This document shows, in pieces, positions 25,406-34,934 of a stretch of DNA of 64,000 nt. Below the pieces are notes generated by a model. The model saw nothing but the letters and a program-made list of their open reading frames with translations. It had not been told where the DNA came from and did not search any database. This DNA is from Polyangiaceae bacterium (GTDB lineage Bacteria; Myxococcota_A; Polyangia; Polyangiales; Polyangiaceae): the NCBI GenBank assembly GCA_023150915.1, contig JAKLKA010000005.1, positions 51,537-115,536 of the forward strand. The letters are read 5' to 3'. The translations under genes were made by a program, and so were the position numbers. How positions within the stretch are numbered: the first letter of the stretch is position 1; the number at the start of each line of letters is the position of its first letter.

Positions 25406-27289
25406 TCAGCGGCGCCGGATCTCGAGCGCGCGCACGAAGCTCTTGCCCCCCGACGGCCCCACCGAAAGTGGCAGATGCCCGCTGCCCACCGTGCACGATT
25501 GCGTGGCCCCCTTGCGCTCGAGCGTGGCTTCGTCGGCACGCCGTCGCACGTGCACCACTTCGCCCGGCTCGGCGCTGGCCAGGTCCGGCCAGGGGCAGTC
25601 TGCCCCGCCCAGCACGGCCCCGCCCAGCTGCACCACGGGCGGCGCCCCCGAGGTCATGGTCAGCGCCAGATCCAGGTCGGCATAAGTGGTGTCGGCCACC
25701 ACCGCCAGGGACTGAGAGCCGGCGAGCCCCAAGCCGCCGGCCGAGTACTCGATGCCCGACTTCGACACGCCGGACGGGAAGCGGTTCGGTGCCACGTGCT
25801 CGCGCCCGGCCAGCAAGAGCGGCGCCAGGTCCCGCGCATAGGCGCCGCGCACGTCGTGGCGGAAGCCCAAGAGCGCACCGCCGCCGGCGCGCTCGAGCCA
25901 GACGAACGCGCCGGGATCCACCGCCAGCGGCGGGGGCAGATCGGGATCCGGCCCCTGCTCGGGGATCTCGGCCGGCTCTTCGAAGCGACCCGTCCACGGG
26001 TCGAAATAGCGATAGGTGGCGCTCGACCCGACCACCGCGTGCAGCCAGGGCGCGCCGGCGCCGGCGGCGATCAGCGACGCGCTCGACGGGGTGAAGGTCA
26101 GCGCCGGCAGCACGTCGAGCGCGCCATCTTTCCTGAACCAGATCACGCTGCGCATGGCGGCGTCGCCGCTGCAGGCTTGCACGGTCTTCGGAACGCACAC
26201 CCCGACGCCCAGCACACCGCCGTCGGGCATGGCGGCGAACGAGTGGCTCTCGGCGAGTACCAGGTTGCCCTGCAAGAAGGTCAGTGACCGCGCGTCGGGC
26301 GACAGCCACTCGAGCACGCCCACGGGAGACCCAGCCAGCGTGCCGCCACCGACGAAGACCCGCCCGTCGGTGAGTCGCAGAGCCCGCGGGTGCACGCGCG
26401 GGCTCTCCAGGGTCGCGAGCCCTGCGATGCGCGCCGACGAGTCCTCGGGCGAGACGATCTCGAGGGTCGAGAGCGGGACGCCATTCGGTCCGGCTCCACC
26501 CACCAGCAGGGTCTCTCCGCTCGCGAGCACCACGGCCGCGTGGCCCGATCGGGGCTGCGCCAGGGCGATCACCCGGGTGCGATCGAACCGAGCCTCGCCT
26601 TGCAGGTAGATCGAGGCCGACGCGATGGGCGGTGCCGCGCCCAGGTCGCCGCCCGAGAGCGTGGGGTCGACGCCGCCGGCGACCAACATCGCACCAGGGC
26701 CGAACGCGGTGATGGTCGCGAAGGCGCGCGCGGGCAACATGCCATCTGCGACCTCTTCTGCGACCCCGGTGGAGAGGTCCACGCGGAAGGCGCGGCCCGC
26801 GTCGGCGCTGGCCACCAGTGATCCCGCGGCCAACACCGTCCGCCGCGCGGCATCGATGCCCACCGCCACCCCCAACGGCTGACTGGGAAAGCCGGCGCCG
26901 GCGGGCGACCACAGCTCGGAAGCGCCGCCCGTGCGCCACAAGAGAACGTCGATGTCGCCTGACGGCGCGGCGGCGCCGACGCCGGCGAAGCCCTTCGCCC
27001 CGCTGCCGGCGCGGGCCGTGACCGCCCGGGTCTGCGCCGGAAACGGCAGCGACAGGCCGCGGGCGTCGCCCCCCGCGATCTTCGAGGTGGCGTTCGACCC
27101 CTCGAAGTCTCCGAGCGCGGTCAGCTCGATGGACAGGTCGTCGGCGCCGGCAGCGTGCGCGGGCGGCAGGTGAGCCGCCACGCGCAGCACCCGGTCCGGC
27201 TCTTGCTCGGGGCCGCAGCCAGAAAGCAGCAGAATGAGCCAGAGGGCGCTACCATTGTCGCGCCCGATGTACCCGCAGCTCTTTGGCAA
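25406..27289 (-). CDS. Kelch/propeller-like lipoprotein (start uncertain)
   Basis: About 627 residues. A lipoprotein signal is visible (ALWLILLLSGC), but no ATG or GTG lies in frame before it. The only usual start is TTG at 27289, which would overlap the divergent kinase gene by 23 bp; a rarer start nearer the signal is possible. The mature protein has repeated units of the type GGVDPTLSGGDLG, SGHAAVVLASGETLLVGG and RALRLTDGRVFVGGG, spaced like Kelch/galactose-oxidase propeller blades. It is probably an outer-membrane-anchored binding protein. No catalytic residues can be named. Confidence 0.75.
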   Translation of the reverse strand: MPKSCGYIGRDNGSALWLILLLSGCGPEQEPDRVLRVAAHLPPAHAAGADDLSIELTALGDFEGSNATSKIAGGDARGLSLPFPAQTRAVTARAGSGAKGFAGVGAAAPSGDIDVLLWRTGGASELWSPAGAGFPSQPLGVAVGIDAARRTVLAAGSLVASADAGRAFRVDLSTGVAEEVADGMLPARAFATITAFGPGAMLVAGGVDPTLSGGDLGAAPPIASASIYLQGEARFDRTRVIALAQPRSGHAAVVLASGETLLVGGAGPNGVPLSTLEIVSPEDSSARIAGLATLESPRVHPRALRLTDGRVFVGGGTLAGSPVGVLEWLSPDARSLTFLQGNLVLAESHSFAAMPDGGVLGVGVCVPKTVQACSGDAAMRSVIWFRKDGALDVLPALTFTPSSASLIAAGAGAPWLHAVVGSSATYRYFDPWTGRFEEPAEIPEQGPDPDLPPPLAVDPGAFVWLERAGGGALLGFRHDVRGAYARDLAPLLLAGREHVAPNRFPSGVSKSGIEYSAGGLGLAGSQSLAVVADTTYADLDLALTMTSGAPPVVQLGGAVLGGADCPWPDLASAEPGEVVHVRRRADEATLERKGATQSCTVGSGHLPLSVGPSGGKSFVRALEIRRR

Positions 27290-28943
27290 GTACGTGCTCG
27301 AGCGAGAGATCGCTGCGGGGGGCATGGCCAAGGTCCTGGTCGCCACCTTACGCGGTGCGGTCGGGTTCGAGAAGCGCCTGGTGGTCAAGCAGATCCGCCC
27401 CGAGCTGGCCTCGGACGAGGCCTTCGTGAAGCGCTTCGTCGAAGAAGCGAAGACCGCCGTCGAGCTCGGGCACCCCAACATCGTACCGGTCTACGAGCTG
27501 GGGGTCGAACAGGGCGTCTACTACATCGCCATGGAATTCTGCGAGGGCGTGACGCTCTCGGAGGTCCTGAACGAGACCGGCACGCTCTCGCCCGAAGAGG
27601 GAGCCTATCTGGGCATCGAGATCTGCCGCGCCCTCGACTATGCGCACCGGCGCGCCAGCATCGTGCATCGCGACGTCACCCCGCGAAACGTCATGCTGGA
27701 CGAAGAAGGCGCGGTCCGGATCATCGACTTCGGGATCGCCGCCCCCGTGACCTTGCCGGACGCCGGCGTTCAGCGCAGCGACCTGTTCGGCACGCCAGGG
27801 CACATGGCGCCCGAGCAGATCGCGGGCGAGGCGCTCACGCCCGCCACCGACGTGTTCGCGGTCGCTGCTCTGCTGATCGAGGCGTGGACGGGCCAGCCGC
27901 CGTTTCGTCGGAGAACGCCCGCCGAGTGCCTGAAGGCGCTCGACGAACCCCCCCCGCGCATCGGCCAGGTCGTGCCCGAGCTCGAGCCGCTCTCCGAGCT
28001 CTTGGCGACGGCCGTCGCCACCAAGCCGGCGGACCGCCCCCAGAGCGCAGAGCAGCTTGCGCGCCCGCTGCGCGAGTTCGTGAAGACCGCCGATCTGGGC
28101 GACGTCTCGCGACGCATCGGCACGCGCGTGCGCCGCGTTCGCCGCAAGCTCTTGGCCTCGAGCCCGTGGCTGCTCAGCGCGGCCGAGCCCGAGCCGCAGC
28201 CCCTCGAGAACGTCCTGGTCACGCGGCGCGCGCCGAGTATCGGCGACACGCAGACCTTCGCCGTTCGCAACGATCTGGTCGAGTGGACGCGCAAGCTCCC
28301 CAGCGTGCCGCCGCCCCCGGACGACGTGGTGGTCGAGCCTTCGCCCCCGAGCGAAGCGATGTCCACCCGCCCGATCGCCAGCCCGACGCAGGAAGAGCCC
28401 GCCCCCGCCACCGCCCGCGAAGAGCGCCACTCCGAGCCCAATCGCGCCGCACGGCCCCTGGTCACGCTGGCCGTGGTCGGGGCCGTGGCCGCGGCGGTGT
28501 GGTGGGGCGGCCGCTCGCCCGTGCCCGCCGATCGGCCTGGTCCTGTGCTCGGGGGGCCCTCGGCCACGCTCAGCGTCTCGGCCGTCCCGCTCTCACCCTC
28601 GACGCCCCCGTCGGCGCCGCCCAGCACGTCGGCTGTTCCTGACCGCCCGCCGGTCCGCCCTTCGGCTCACGCTACCAGCGCCGTGAGCGGCGCGGTCGAG
28701 CCCGGTGCACGCGCGCTGCTCACGCTGTCCGCCGAGCCGCCCAGCGCGGTGAGCGTCGGCGGCAAGTCGTACGGCACCACGCCGGTCTCGGGTCTGCAGC
28801 TCCAGCCGGGCAGCTACTTCGTCAGCTTCGAGAACGCGACGCTCGGGCTCCGGACCGGTGCGCAGGTGACGCTCAGCCCGGGTGCGAAACGCAGCGTGCA
28901 CGCCGACTTCACCGATCAGTCCCCGCGGGTGATCGTGCGCTGA
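27267..28943 (+). CDS. Ser/Thr protein kinase with C-terminal PEGA domain
   Basis: 558 residues from the ATG at 27267. The kinase domain fills about residues 8-265: Gly-rich loop EIAAGGMAKV, Lys in RLVVKQI, catalytic HRDVTPRNVM, metal-binding IDFGIA and activation-loop end MAPEQ. All key residues are present. Pro-rich linkers flank one membrane segment near 405-420 (VTLAVVGAVAAAVWW), and a PEGA-type domain (SVGGKSYGTTPVSGLQLQPG) closes the protein. The kinase is cytoplasmic and the PEGA part extracytoplasmic, a common myxobacterial layout. Its 5' end abuts a divergent lipoprotein gene; its 3' end overlaps trmL by 35 bp. Confidence 0.93.
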   Translation: MYPQLFGKYVLEREIAAGGMAKVLVATLRGAVGFEKRLVVKQIRPELASDEAFVKRFVEEAKTAVELGHPNIVPVYELGVEQGVYYIAMEFCEGVTLSEVLNETGTLSPEEGAYLGIEICRALDYAHRRASIVHRDVTPRNVMLDEEGAVRIIDFGIAAPVTLPDAGVQRSDLFGTPGHMAPEQIAGEALTPATDVFAVAALLIEAWTGQPPFRRRTPAECLKALDEPPPRIGQVVPELEPLSELLATAVATKPADRPQSAEQLARPLREFVKTADLGDVSRRIGTRVRRVRRKLLASSPWLLSAAEPEPQPLENVLVTRRAPSIGDTQTFAVRNDLVEWTRKLPSVPPPPDDVVVEPSPPSEAMSTRPIASPTQEEPAPATAREERHSEPNRAARPLVTLAVVGAVAAAVWWGGRSPVPADRPGPVLGGPSATLSVSAVPLSPSTPPSAPPSTSAVPDRPPVRPSAHATSAVSGAVEPGARALLTLSAEPPSAVSVGGKSYGTTPVSGLQLQPGSYFVSFENATLGLRTGAQVTLSPGAKRSVHADFTDQSPRVIVR

Positions 28944-29442
28944 CCGCCAGGAGCCCGTTCTGTCGCAGCGCTTCGTAGAGCGCGATGGCCACGGCGTTCC
29001 CCAGGTTGTGCGAGCGCACCTCGCCCAGCGTGGGAATGCCGACCACCGAGTCGCGCCGGGCCGCGATCAGCTCGGGCGCCAGCCCCACGCTCTCTTTGCC
29101 GAACACCAGGGCGTCGCCCAGCCGGTAGTCGACCTCGAGGTAGCTCCGCTCGGCCTTGCCGCTGAACAGCCAGGTCCTTGGCGGCCGGATGGCCCGCTCG
29201 GCCGCCTCGAGGTCTGGATGCTGGTGGACCTCGACCAGATGCCAATAATCCAGGCCCGCCCGGCGGACCGCGTGCTCGTCGATGCTGAACCCGAGGCGCC
29301 CCACCAGGTGGAGGGGGCAGCGGGTGGCGGCGCAGGTCCGGGCCACGTTCCCGGTATTCGGCGGGATCTCGGGCTCTACCAGCACGATGTGGAACGGCCG
29401 GTCGTGGGTCTGGCCTCGGAGGCGGGGCTCGTCGCCGGGCAT
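28909..29442 (-). CDS. trmL: tRNA (cytidine/uridine(34)-2'-O)-methyltransferase TrmL
   Basis: A 177-residue SPOUT methyltransferase. The family opening LVEPEIPPNTGNVARTC, the central LVFGKESVGLAPEL and the knot segment IPTLGEVRSHNLGNAVAIALYEALRQ are all present. TrmL methylates the wobble ribose of certain leucine tRNAs using S-adenosylmethionine. The length is slightly above the usual because of about 15 extra N-terminal residues, so a later start is possible. Convergent overlap of 35 bp with the kinase gene. Confidence 0.9.
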   Translation of the reverse strand: MPGDEPRLRGQTHDRPFHIVLVEPEIPPNTGNVARTCAATRCPLHLVGRLGFSIDEHAVRRAGLDYWHLVEVHQHPDLEAAERAIRPPRTWLFSGKAERSYLEVDYRLGDALVFGKESVGLAPELIAARRDSVVGIPTLGEVRSHNLGNAVAIALYEALRQNGLLAVSARSPAGTDR

Positions 29443-29552
29443 GGGCGGCGAGCTTAGGCCGGGTGCCGCTTCTCGGCCATAAGGCCGGCCGTCAGCCCCC
29501 GAGCTTGACGATGATCCCAGCCGGCAAGTAGCCTCGCCCGGCGGAGAGTGCG

Positions 29553-30668
29553 GTGGGAATCAAGGCTCACTATGCAGCGGTAGCTGCTGGAATTTTCGTA
29601 AGCGTGGCTGCTTCGGTCGCGGCCGCGGAGCCCATGGACCCTGCGCTCGAGCGCCTGGTCACGGACGCGCGTTGCCGAACGGACGCCGGCGAGTGGGTCG
29701 ACGACCCCACGACGATGGCGCAGCTGACGCAAGACACCGGCCGGGCGTGGTGCAGTCCCGACCACAAGGCGTTCAAGCAGCTGATCAACCAGTTCGGCTT
29801 TGCCCTGGCGCCCACGGCGATGCACTCGGCGCGAACCACGGGTTTCGGCGGCTTCCACCTGTCGTTCGAGGCGGACTACACCAAGATCGACTCGGGGGCC
29901 GACTACTGGAAGCGCGGCACCCAGGGCAAGATCGACCCCAACACCAAGAAGGCGTCGATCAAGAACAAGAGCCCGTCCGACATCTTGTCGCTCTACTCGC
30001 TCAAGATCCGGAAGAGCTTCGGCTTCGGTCTCGAGGTCACCGGCCAGGTGGGCTTCATGCCCAACACCAGCATCGTGTCGGGCGGCGCCGACGTGCGCCT
30101 GTCGCTGCTGGAAGGGTTCCGCAGCGGCCTGCCCGGCATCTTGCCCGACCTGGCGGTCGGCGGCGGGGTTCGCACCATCACCGGCACGCCGCAGTTCCAG
30201 CTCACCGTCGCGGGTCTCGACGCGCAGATCTCCAAGCCGCTGCCCATCGCCGACTCGTCGGTCATCACCCCGTACTTCGGCTACCAGTACCTCTGGATCT
30301 TCGGCGACTCGGGGCTGGTCGACCTCACCCCGGCGACCGACGCCGTCGGTTACTGCAACTACGGCGGCGCGAACCTGCCGGGCAATGCCGACCCGACCAA
30401 GCCGGGGCTGTACGATGGGCAACCGATCTGCGCCGGCGGGTCGCCGCTCGACTTCAACAACAACGTCGTGTTCAAGAAGGTGCGCCTCGAGCGGCAGCGC
30501 CTGCTGCTCGGCCTGAACTACCGCTACGAGATGGTCATGGTCGGTGGTCAGTTCATCACCGACATCGTCGATCCGGCAGACGCGCAGAACTCCGACGGCG
30601 ACAAAGAAGACCTCGACGGCACGCCGCGCCAGTGGACGATTGCCCTCGAAGTCGGCGCGATGTTCTAG
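29553..30668 (+). CDS. Exported outer-membrane beta-barrel-like protein
   Basis: 371 residues with a GTG start. A signal peptide (YAAVAAGIFVSVAASVAAAE) precedes a short helical domain with two Cys, then a beta-strand-rich body (FGGFHLSFEADYTKI, then SFGFGLEVTGQVGFMP and ITPYFGYQYLWIFG). It ends in LEVGAMF with a terminal Phe, as in many outer-membrane barrels. No named family. The stop overlaps the convergent membrane-protein gene by 4 bp. Confidence 0.75.
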   Translation: MGIKAHYAAVAAGIFVSVAASVAAAEPMDPALERLVTDARCRTDAGEWVDDPTTMAQLTQDTGRAWCSPDHKAFKQLINQFGFALAPTAMHSARTTGFGGFHLSFEADYTKIDSGADYWKRGTQGKIDPNTKKASIKNKSPSDILSLYSLKIRKSFGFGLEVTGQVGFMPNTSIVSGGADVRLSLLEGFRSGLPGILPDLAVGGGVRTITGTPQFQLTVAGLDAQISKPLPIADSSVITPYFGYQYLWIFGDSGLVDLTPATDAVGYCNYGGANLPGNADPTKPGLYDGQPICAGGSPLDFNNNVVFKKVRLERQRLLLGLNYRYEMVMVGGQFITDIVDPADAQNSDGDKEDLDGTPRQWTIALEVGAMF

Positions 30669-31519
30669 AGCAGGGCCAGCGCGACCATCGCCGCGCCGAA
30701 CGCGCCGCAGGCAACCAGCGCCAGCGCGCTTGCGACCCACATTGCGCGGCGCGACGCCTGCGTCGACCCCTCGTCGTCCAGTTGATAGGCGCCGCGCAAG
30801 AACGCGCGGGTCGCGAGCCGCGGAACCGTCAGCGACATCGGGACGGCCCGCCGCGCCGCGCCGAAGCCGTCGGTGATGGCCAGCATGCCGATGCCCGCGG
30901 GCAAGGTCACCAGGTCCCAGCCGCACGAATAGAGCCCGAACCGCAGGCTACGGCGGGTTCGCGAGCGAGCGCCGGCGCGCCGCGCGCCGAAATCGAGCCC
31001 CAGGCCGTGCAGCGCGTGCAGCACGACCATCAGCAGCGCCAGGCCCGGCATGCCGAAGCCGAGCAACCGCCCCAGCCAGGCTCGCAGCCACGGGTCACGC
31101 CCGATCGAGTCGAGCAGCCAGGGTGCGAAGGCGAGCACCAGCGGAACGGCGACCACCGCCATGCCCGCCACCGCCAGCCCTTCGGCCAGCAGGGCGAAGC
31201 GCAGCGGGGGGCCAAGGTCGCCGTCGGGCAGGGCGCCGAAGAACTGCTCGGAAGACAGGGTCGAGAGCTTGGCCGTGCCCCACAGCCGACCGGGGGCCGA
31301 GCCGGGCCGTTCCCAGGGCACGATGGCGACGATCTTGGAGGTCTGGGTGGTCTCTTCGAGCTGGCACCCGCCCAGGCACGAGGGATCACCGCACCATGCA
31401 CAGACCACCGCTGCGGGCACGTCGATCAGCTCGAGCGCGGGATCGCTGTCCCCGTCGACCGTCGACTCATGCTGCTCCGCGGACCCCCACGGAGCGCTAC
31501 GTGCTCCAGCCTTCCGCAC
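30665..31519 (-). CDS. Multi-pass membrane protein with N-terminal Cys cluster
   Basis: 284 residues. The N-terminal cytoplasmic part has a Cys-rich motif (CAWCGDPSCLGGC), possibly metal-binding. Four hydrophobic segments follow, at about 107-130, 150-168, 200-215 and 262-282 (e.g. AVAGMAVVAVPLVLAFAP). The arrangement resembles Yip1-like membrane proteins but I cannot assign it. The gene at 31564-32220 on the same strand also joins a zinc-binding N-terminus to membrane segments, so the two may function together. Confidence 0.65.
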   Translation of the reverse strand: MRKAGARSAPWGSAEQHESTVDGDSDPALELIDVPAAVVCAWCGDPSCLGGCQLEETTQTSKIVAIVPWERPGSAPGRLWGTAKLSTLSSEQFFGALPDGDLGPPLRFALLAEGLAVAGMAVVAVPLVLAFAPWLLDSIGRDPWLRAWLGRLLGFGMPGLALLMVVLHALHGLGLDFGARRAGARSRTRRSLRFGLYSCGWDLVTLPAGIGMLAITDGFGAARRAVPMSLTVPRLATRAFLRGAYQLDDEGSTQASRRAMWVASALALVACGAFGAAMVALALL

Positions 31520-31563
31520 CCCCGAGCGCTAGCACGTTTCCGCGACCCCGGCGAGCGGCCGAG

Positions 31564-32220
31564 TCAGTGCAGGGTTTCGCCGGCGCTCGACTCGCGCTGG
31601 CGTCGGCCCCGGTCATCGCGCCAGGGAACTGCCGGCAAGTCATCCAGCCTGCCGCCGAACCGGGCCGCGAACGCCATGGCGACCAGCGACACCGCGGCGC
31701 TCGCGTAGATGCCGAACCCCCAGGCGAGCTCTACCGGGCGCAAGCGGCTGCTTTGCGGCGGAAGCGAGAGCATCATTCCGACCTCGATGAGCGTCAGCGC
31801 TGCGAAGGCCACGCTGACGATGCGCACGCCCCGCATCTTGGCGATGGTGCGCCGAGTCCACACCAGCGGGATCAGGATGAACCACCCCACCGCGCCGCCC
31901 CAGAGCCAACCCGCGCGCCCGCGCGCCAGGTCGAAGCCCGACAGGGTCATGTCGCTGGGGGCCGATACGACCACCCAGGGCAGGAAGAAGGCCACCAGGC
32001 CCAGCACTGCAAGGACGAGCAGGGCCCCCCGCCCGCGACCGAAATAGGACCAGGCCAGAGGGCGGTGCTCGGGCGGAACGACCTGACCCTCTTCGACCTC
32101 GACCGAAAGAACGTCCAGGCTGGGGGGCAGCTTGGACATCGACTCGAGAGAAACCCCGCATTCGGGGCAGTCGTTCGCCTCCCCGTGGGGGAACAGCTGC
32201 CGGCAGAAGGGGCAAGCCAT
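31564..32220 (-). CDS. Zinc-ribbon membrane protein
   Basis: 218 residues from the ATG at 32220, directly before the zinc ribbon CPFC-x10-CPEC; an in-frame ATG at 32250 would add ten residues. Four hydrophobic segments follow, at about 75-95, 120-138, 150-170 and 180-200 (e.g. LLVLAVLGLVAFFLPWVVV). The C-tail is charged. Zinc-ribbon plus small membrane domain proteins are frequent in myxobacterial genomes and mostly unstudied. The frame continues open far upstream, but that part is antisense to rnc and is not credible. Confidence 0.68.
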   Translation of the reverse strand: MACPFCRQLFPHGEANDCPECGVSLESMSKLPPSLDVLSVEVEEGQVVPPEHRPLAWSYFGRGRGALLVLAVLGLVAFFLPWVVVSAPSDMTLSGFDLARGRAGWLWGGAVGWFILIPLVWTRRTIAKMRGVRIVSVAFAALTLIEVGMMLSLPPQSSRLRPVELAWGFGIYASAAVSLVAMAFAARFGGRLDDLPAVPWRDDRGRRQRESSAGETLH

Positions 32221-32337
32221 CAAGCGGGCCACGGCCAGAGCATATCCCATCGCCCTGGACCGACACCGGCGGGGGCGCTCCGGTTCCCGGAGTGACATTT
32301 GGCGCGGTTTGGCTACACCTTGGGCCCCCCGGTCACC

Positions 32338-33027
32338 ATGCTCACTCGGATCGCAACACAGTTCGGGCTGCCGGCCGAGGCGCCGCACCTGAAACAGGCG
32401 CTGACCCACCCCAGCTTCGCCAACGAGCAGCGCGGCGAGCCGGACAACCAGCGCCTCGAGTTTCTGGGCGACGCGGTGCTCGGGCTCTGCGCCAGCCAGC
32501 TCTTGTACGAGCGCTTCCCCGAAGCGGACGAAGGCTCGCTCACCCGTCTGCGAGCGCGGCTGGTGAACGCCGACGCGCTGGCCGCATGGGGCCGCGAGAG
32601 CGCCGTGGCCGAGGCCCTGCTGCTGGGCAAAGGCGCAGAGTCGAGCGGGCTGCGCGGCAGCACCAACGTCCTGGCCGACGCCGTCGAGGCCCTGGTCGCG
32701 GCCACCTATCTCGACTCGGGGCTCGAGGCCGCACGCAGCGCCTGCGAGCGGATCTTGATTCCGCAGCTCGAGCAGCTGGACGCGGGCGCGACCCGTGATC
32801 CGAAGAGCGAGCTGCAAGAGCGCGTTCAGGCCTTGCGCGGCGACACCCCGCGCTACGAGGTGGTCGAGACCGGCGGCCCCGCCCACGACCGCTGGTTCGA
32901 GGTGAGCGCGCTGGTGGGCGCCAGGGAGCTCGGCCGGGGTCGCGGCCGGTCGAAGCGCGCCGCCGAGTTCGCCGCGGCCCGGGCGGCCCTGGCCAGCCCC
33001 AGCTGGACCGAGAAGGAGGAGGCATGA
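32338..33027 (+). CDS. rnc: Ribonuclease III
   Basis: A 229-residue double-strand-specific endoribonuclease for rRNA and mRNA processing. The catalytic signature NQRLEFLGDAVLGL is at about residues 36-49, with further acidic residues in the GSTNVLADAVEALVAA helix. A C-terminal dsRNA-binding domain covers about 155-225 (DPKSELQERVQA). I start at the ATG at 32338; a TTG at 32299 would add 13 residues. The stop overlaps the next gene by ATGA. Confidence 0.93.
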   Translation: MLTRIATQFGLPAEAPHLKQALTHPSFANEQRGEPDNQRLEFLGDAVLGLCASQLLYERFPEADEGSLTRLRARLVNADALAAWGRESAVAEALLLGKGAESSGLRGSTNVLADAVEALVAATYLDSGLEAARSACERILIPQLEQLDAGATRDPKSELQERVQALRGDTPRYEVVETGGPAHDRWFEVSALVGARELGRGRGRSKRAAEFAAARAALASPSWTEKEEA

Positions 33028-33425
33028 CAAGGCGAAACCTGCTCGCGCTGGGCGTTGCGCTGCTCTTGGTGGCGACCCCCGCCCTGGCCGGCAGCTACCT
33101 CGACCGGCTCTCGCTGCTGATCACCGGCGCCAGCACCGACTCGGAGTACCTGCGCGCGCGCCTCACGGATCGAGAGCTCGCGCGCGTGGTCCATACCTCT
33201 GCCGAGGCGCGCGTGAAGGCCGCCAGTGTGATGACGGTGCCGAAAGAGATCGCGCAGGCGCACCCACACCTGCTGCTCGTGCTCGAGAATCACGAGCGCG
33301 CTGCCGAGGCCGCCAAGGACGGCAACCCGCAGCGCTTCCTGGTGTATCACCAGCGCGCCCGCGACGAAGAGCGCGTGCTCCGCGGTGTGCTCAAGCAGCT
33401 CGGGTTTCCGCTGCCCGGCAAATGA
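33024..33425 (+). CDS. Small exported protein of unknown function
   Basis: 133 residues with a clear Sec signal peptide (RRNLLALGVALLLVATPALAG). The mature part is helical and charged (EYLRARLTDRELARVVH, then HLLLVLENHERAAEAA), so it is probably a small periplasmic helical-bundle protein. It is translationally coupled to rnc by an ATGA overlap, which is an odd partnership and may only reflect genome compaction. Convergent with the parvulin gene, 3 bp away. Confidence 0.75.
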   Translation: MTRRNLLALGVALLLVATPALAGSYLDRLSLLITGASTDSEYLRARLTDRELARVVHTSAEARVKAASVMTVPKEIAQAHPHLLLVLENHERAAEAAKDGNPQRFLVYHQRARDEERVLRGVLKQLGFPLPGK

Positions 33426-33428
33426 CGT

Positions 33429-34421
33429 TCAGCGCAGCCCGCGCTCGTCGCGCTGCGGGGCGCCCGGGTTCTTCGCCCGGTGGCGCGGGATCACCCCGGG
33501 CCGCTGGCGTGCGCCCACGTCGCCCGAAGGGTCCACGTTGACGTAGCTCAAGAGCTCGTAGCTCACGTTCTTGACCATCTCGCCCTCGAGCTTCTTCGCG
33601 AGCTCACTGGACTGGCTGGCGACCTTGTCTCGCGACAGCACCTGGCGGATCGCCGGGGCCTCTTGCGCCAGCGTGCGATTGACGGCCTCGAGGCTGCCGC
33701 GGCGCCAGACCACGGCCCAGTTTTCACCCTCTTTCACCGGCTCGGGCACCAGCTCGCCGTCTTTCACCTTGTCGGCCGCCGCGAACAGACCGGGGTCGAC
33801 CCGCAGCTGCGGCATCTCGGTCTGGCCGTCGGGTGACACGAAGCCCAGGTCGCCGTCGCGCATGGACGTGGACTTGTCGACGGAAGCCTCGCGCGCGGAC
33901 TTGTTCCAGCGCTCGGCGGCTGTGACCTCGTTCGCTTTGACCTCGCTCAAGATCTTCTTCGCCGTGGCCTCGTCGCGCACCAAGATGCGCCACAGCTTCA
34001 CGCGACGCGGCGTGTTGAAGCGGTGCCGGTTCTGATCGTAATAGGACTTGATTTCGTCCGGCGTGACGCTGTTGGCCGCCTCGCGCAGCTCGCCCTCCAT
34101 CGCCTGGCGCAGCGTGTCCCGGATGCGGTCGCGCGTGGCGGGCTGCTTCTCGAGCTCGCGTCGGCGTGCTTCTTCCACCTGAAGCAGCTCCGGAACCAGG
34201 ACCGTCTCGACGAACTTCTTCTTGATCTCGTCCGGCGCCTTGCCGAACTGCGCCAGCTGGAAGACGGGGATGGCGCCCAGGCGACGCTCGACCTCTGCCA
34301 CCGTCAGCGTGCTCGACCCCACGGTCACCGCCACGTCGGACTTGCCCGCCGGCTCGGAGGGGCTCTGAGCGACGGCGGTGCTGGCGAGCAGGGCCAGCGC
34401 CAGGGCAATCGGGTGGCGCAT
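33429..34421 (-). CDS. PpiC-type peptidyl-prolyl isomerase (SurA/PrsA-like, periplasmic)
   Basis: 330 residues with a signal peptide (IALALALLASTAVAQ). An N-terminal helical chaperone domain (about 30-145) is followed by a parvulin domain (about 150-255: VKLWRILVRDEATAKKIL, then DGDLGFVSPDG and ADKVKDGELVPEPV). The architecture fits a periplasmic folding chaperone for envelope proteins. The C-terminal tail is basic and Pro-rich. It stands ahead of an unknown protein gene with 48 bp between them. Confidence 0.85.
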   Translation of the reverse strand: MRHPIALALALLASTAVAQSPSEPAGKSDVAVTVGSSTLTVAEVERRLGAIPVFQLAQFGKAPDEIKKKFVETVLVPELLQVEEARRRELEKQPATRDRIRDTLRQAMEGELREAANSVTPDEIKSYYDQNRHRFNTPRRVKLWRILVRDEATAKKILSEVKANEVTAAERWNKSAREASVDKSTSMRDGDLGFVSPDGQTEMPQLRVDPGLFAAADKVKDGELVPEPVKEGENWAVVWRRGSLEAVNRTLAQEAPAIRQVLSRDKVASQSSELAKKLEGEMVKNVSYELLSYVNVDPSGDVGARQRPGVIPRHRAKNPGAPQRDERGLR

Positions 34422-34469
34422 GGGACCCGACCTTCTTAGAAGACCCCTCGAGGCTCGGCAAGCCGCGGC

Positions 34470-34925
34470 TCACGTTTCCGCGCGGCGCCGCTTTGCCGGT
34501 GGCCCGACCACACCCGCGCGCTTCAGCACTTCTTCCGTGATTCCGAGGAAGGCATACGCCTCTTTCGGAAAGCCGTAGGCCCGGTGCAGGCGCCCCAACG
34601 TCTCGAGCAGGCGCGCGTCGGCGCTCGGCGCCGGCCGCGGGCGGCAGACTTTGCGAATGCTGGCCGCGCTCTCGCCCAGCTCGAGCAGCTCGGTCACGTG
34701 CGAAAGCACGTCCACCGGCTTGAGCGGACGCCCCGAGCCTCGGGTCTTGCCCGACTCGAGCTCGGCCAGCAGGCGTCGACGGCGCTGCTCGGTACGCCCG
34801 TCCAGGCGTGACGAGCCGGCAGGATCGAGCAGCTCGTTGAAGGCCCGCGCCGAGCGGCGCTTCGCGATGGCCTCGGGACTGCCGCGCTTGTTGATCGGGA
34901 CCGGTGCCTCGACCTTCTTTGCCAC
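34470..34925 (-). CDS. Hypothetical protein (151 aa)
   Basis: A basic, helical soluble protein without signal peptide. Recognisable stretches are an N-terminal basic segment (INKRGSPEAIAKRRSARAFN), a central LKPVDVLSHVTELLELG helix and a C-terminal Lys/Arg tail. The basic ends hint at nucleic-acid contact, but no domain is recognised. Located between the parvulin and zincin genes on the same strand. Confidence 0.6.
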   Translation of the reverse strand: MAKKVEAPVPINKRGSPEAIAKRRSARAFNELLDPAGSSRLDGRTEQRRRRLLAELESGKTRGSGRPLKPVDVLSHVTELLELGESAASIRKVCRPRPAPSADARLLETLGRLHRAYGFPKEAYAFLGITEEVLKRAGVVGPPAKRRRAET

Positions 34926-34934
34926 GAGCTCACG

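Noticed and set aside
32221..33030. Upstream extension of the zinc-ribbon membrane protein
   Set aside because: The extension is antisense to rnc and has no resemblance to protein sequence; the zinc ribbon begins right after the ATG at 32220.
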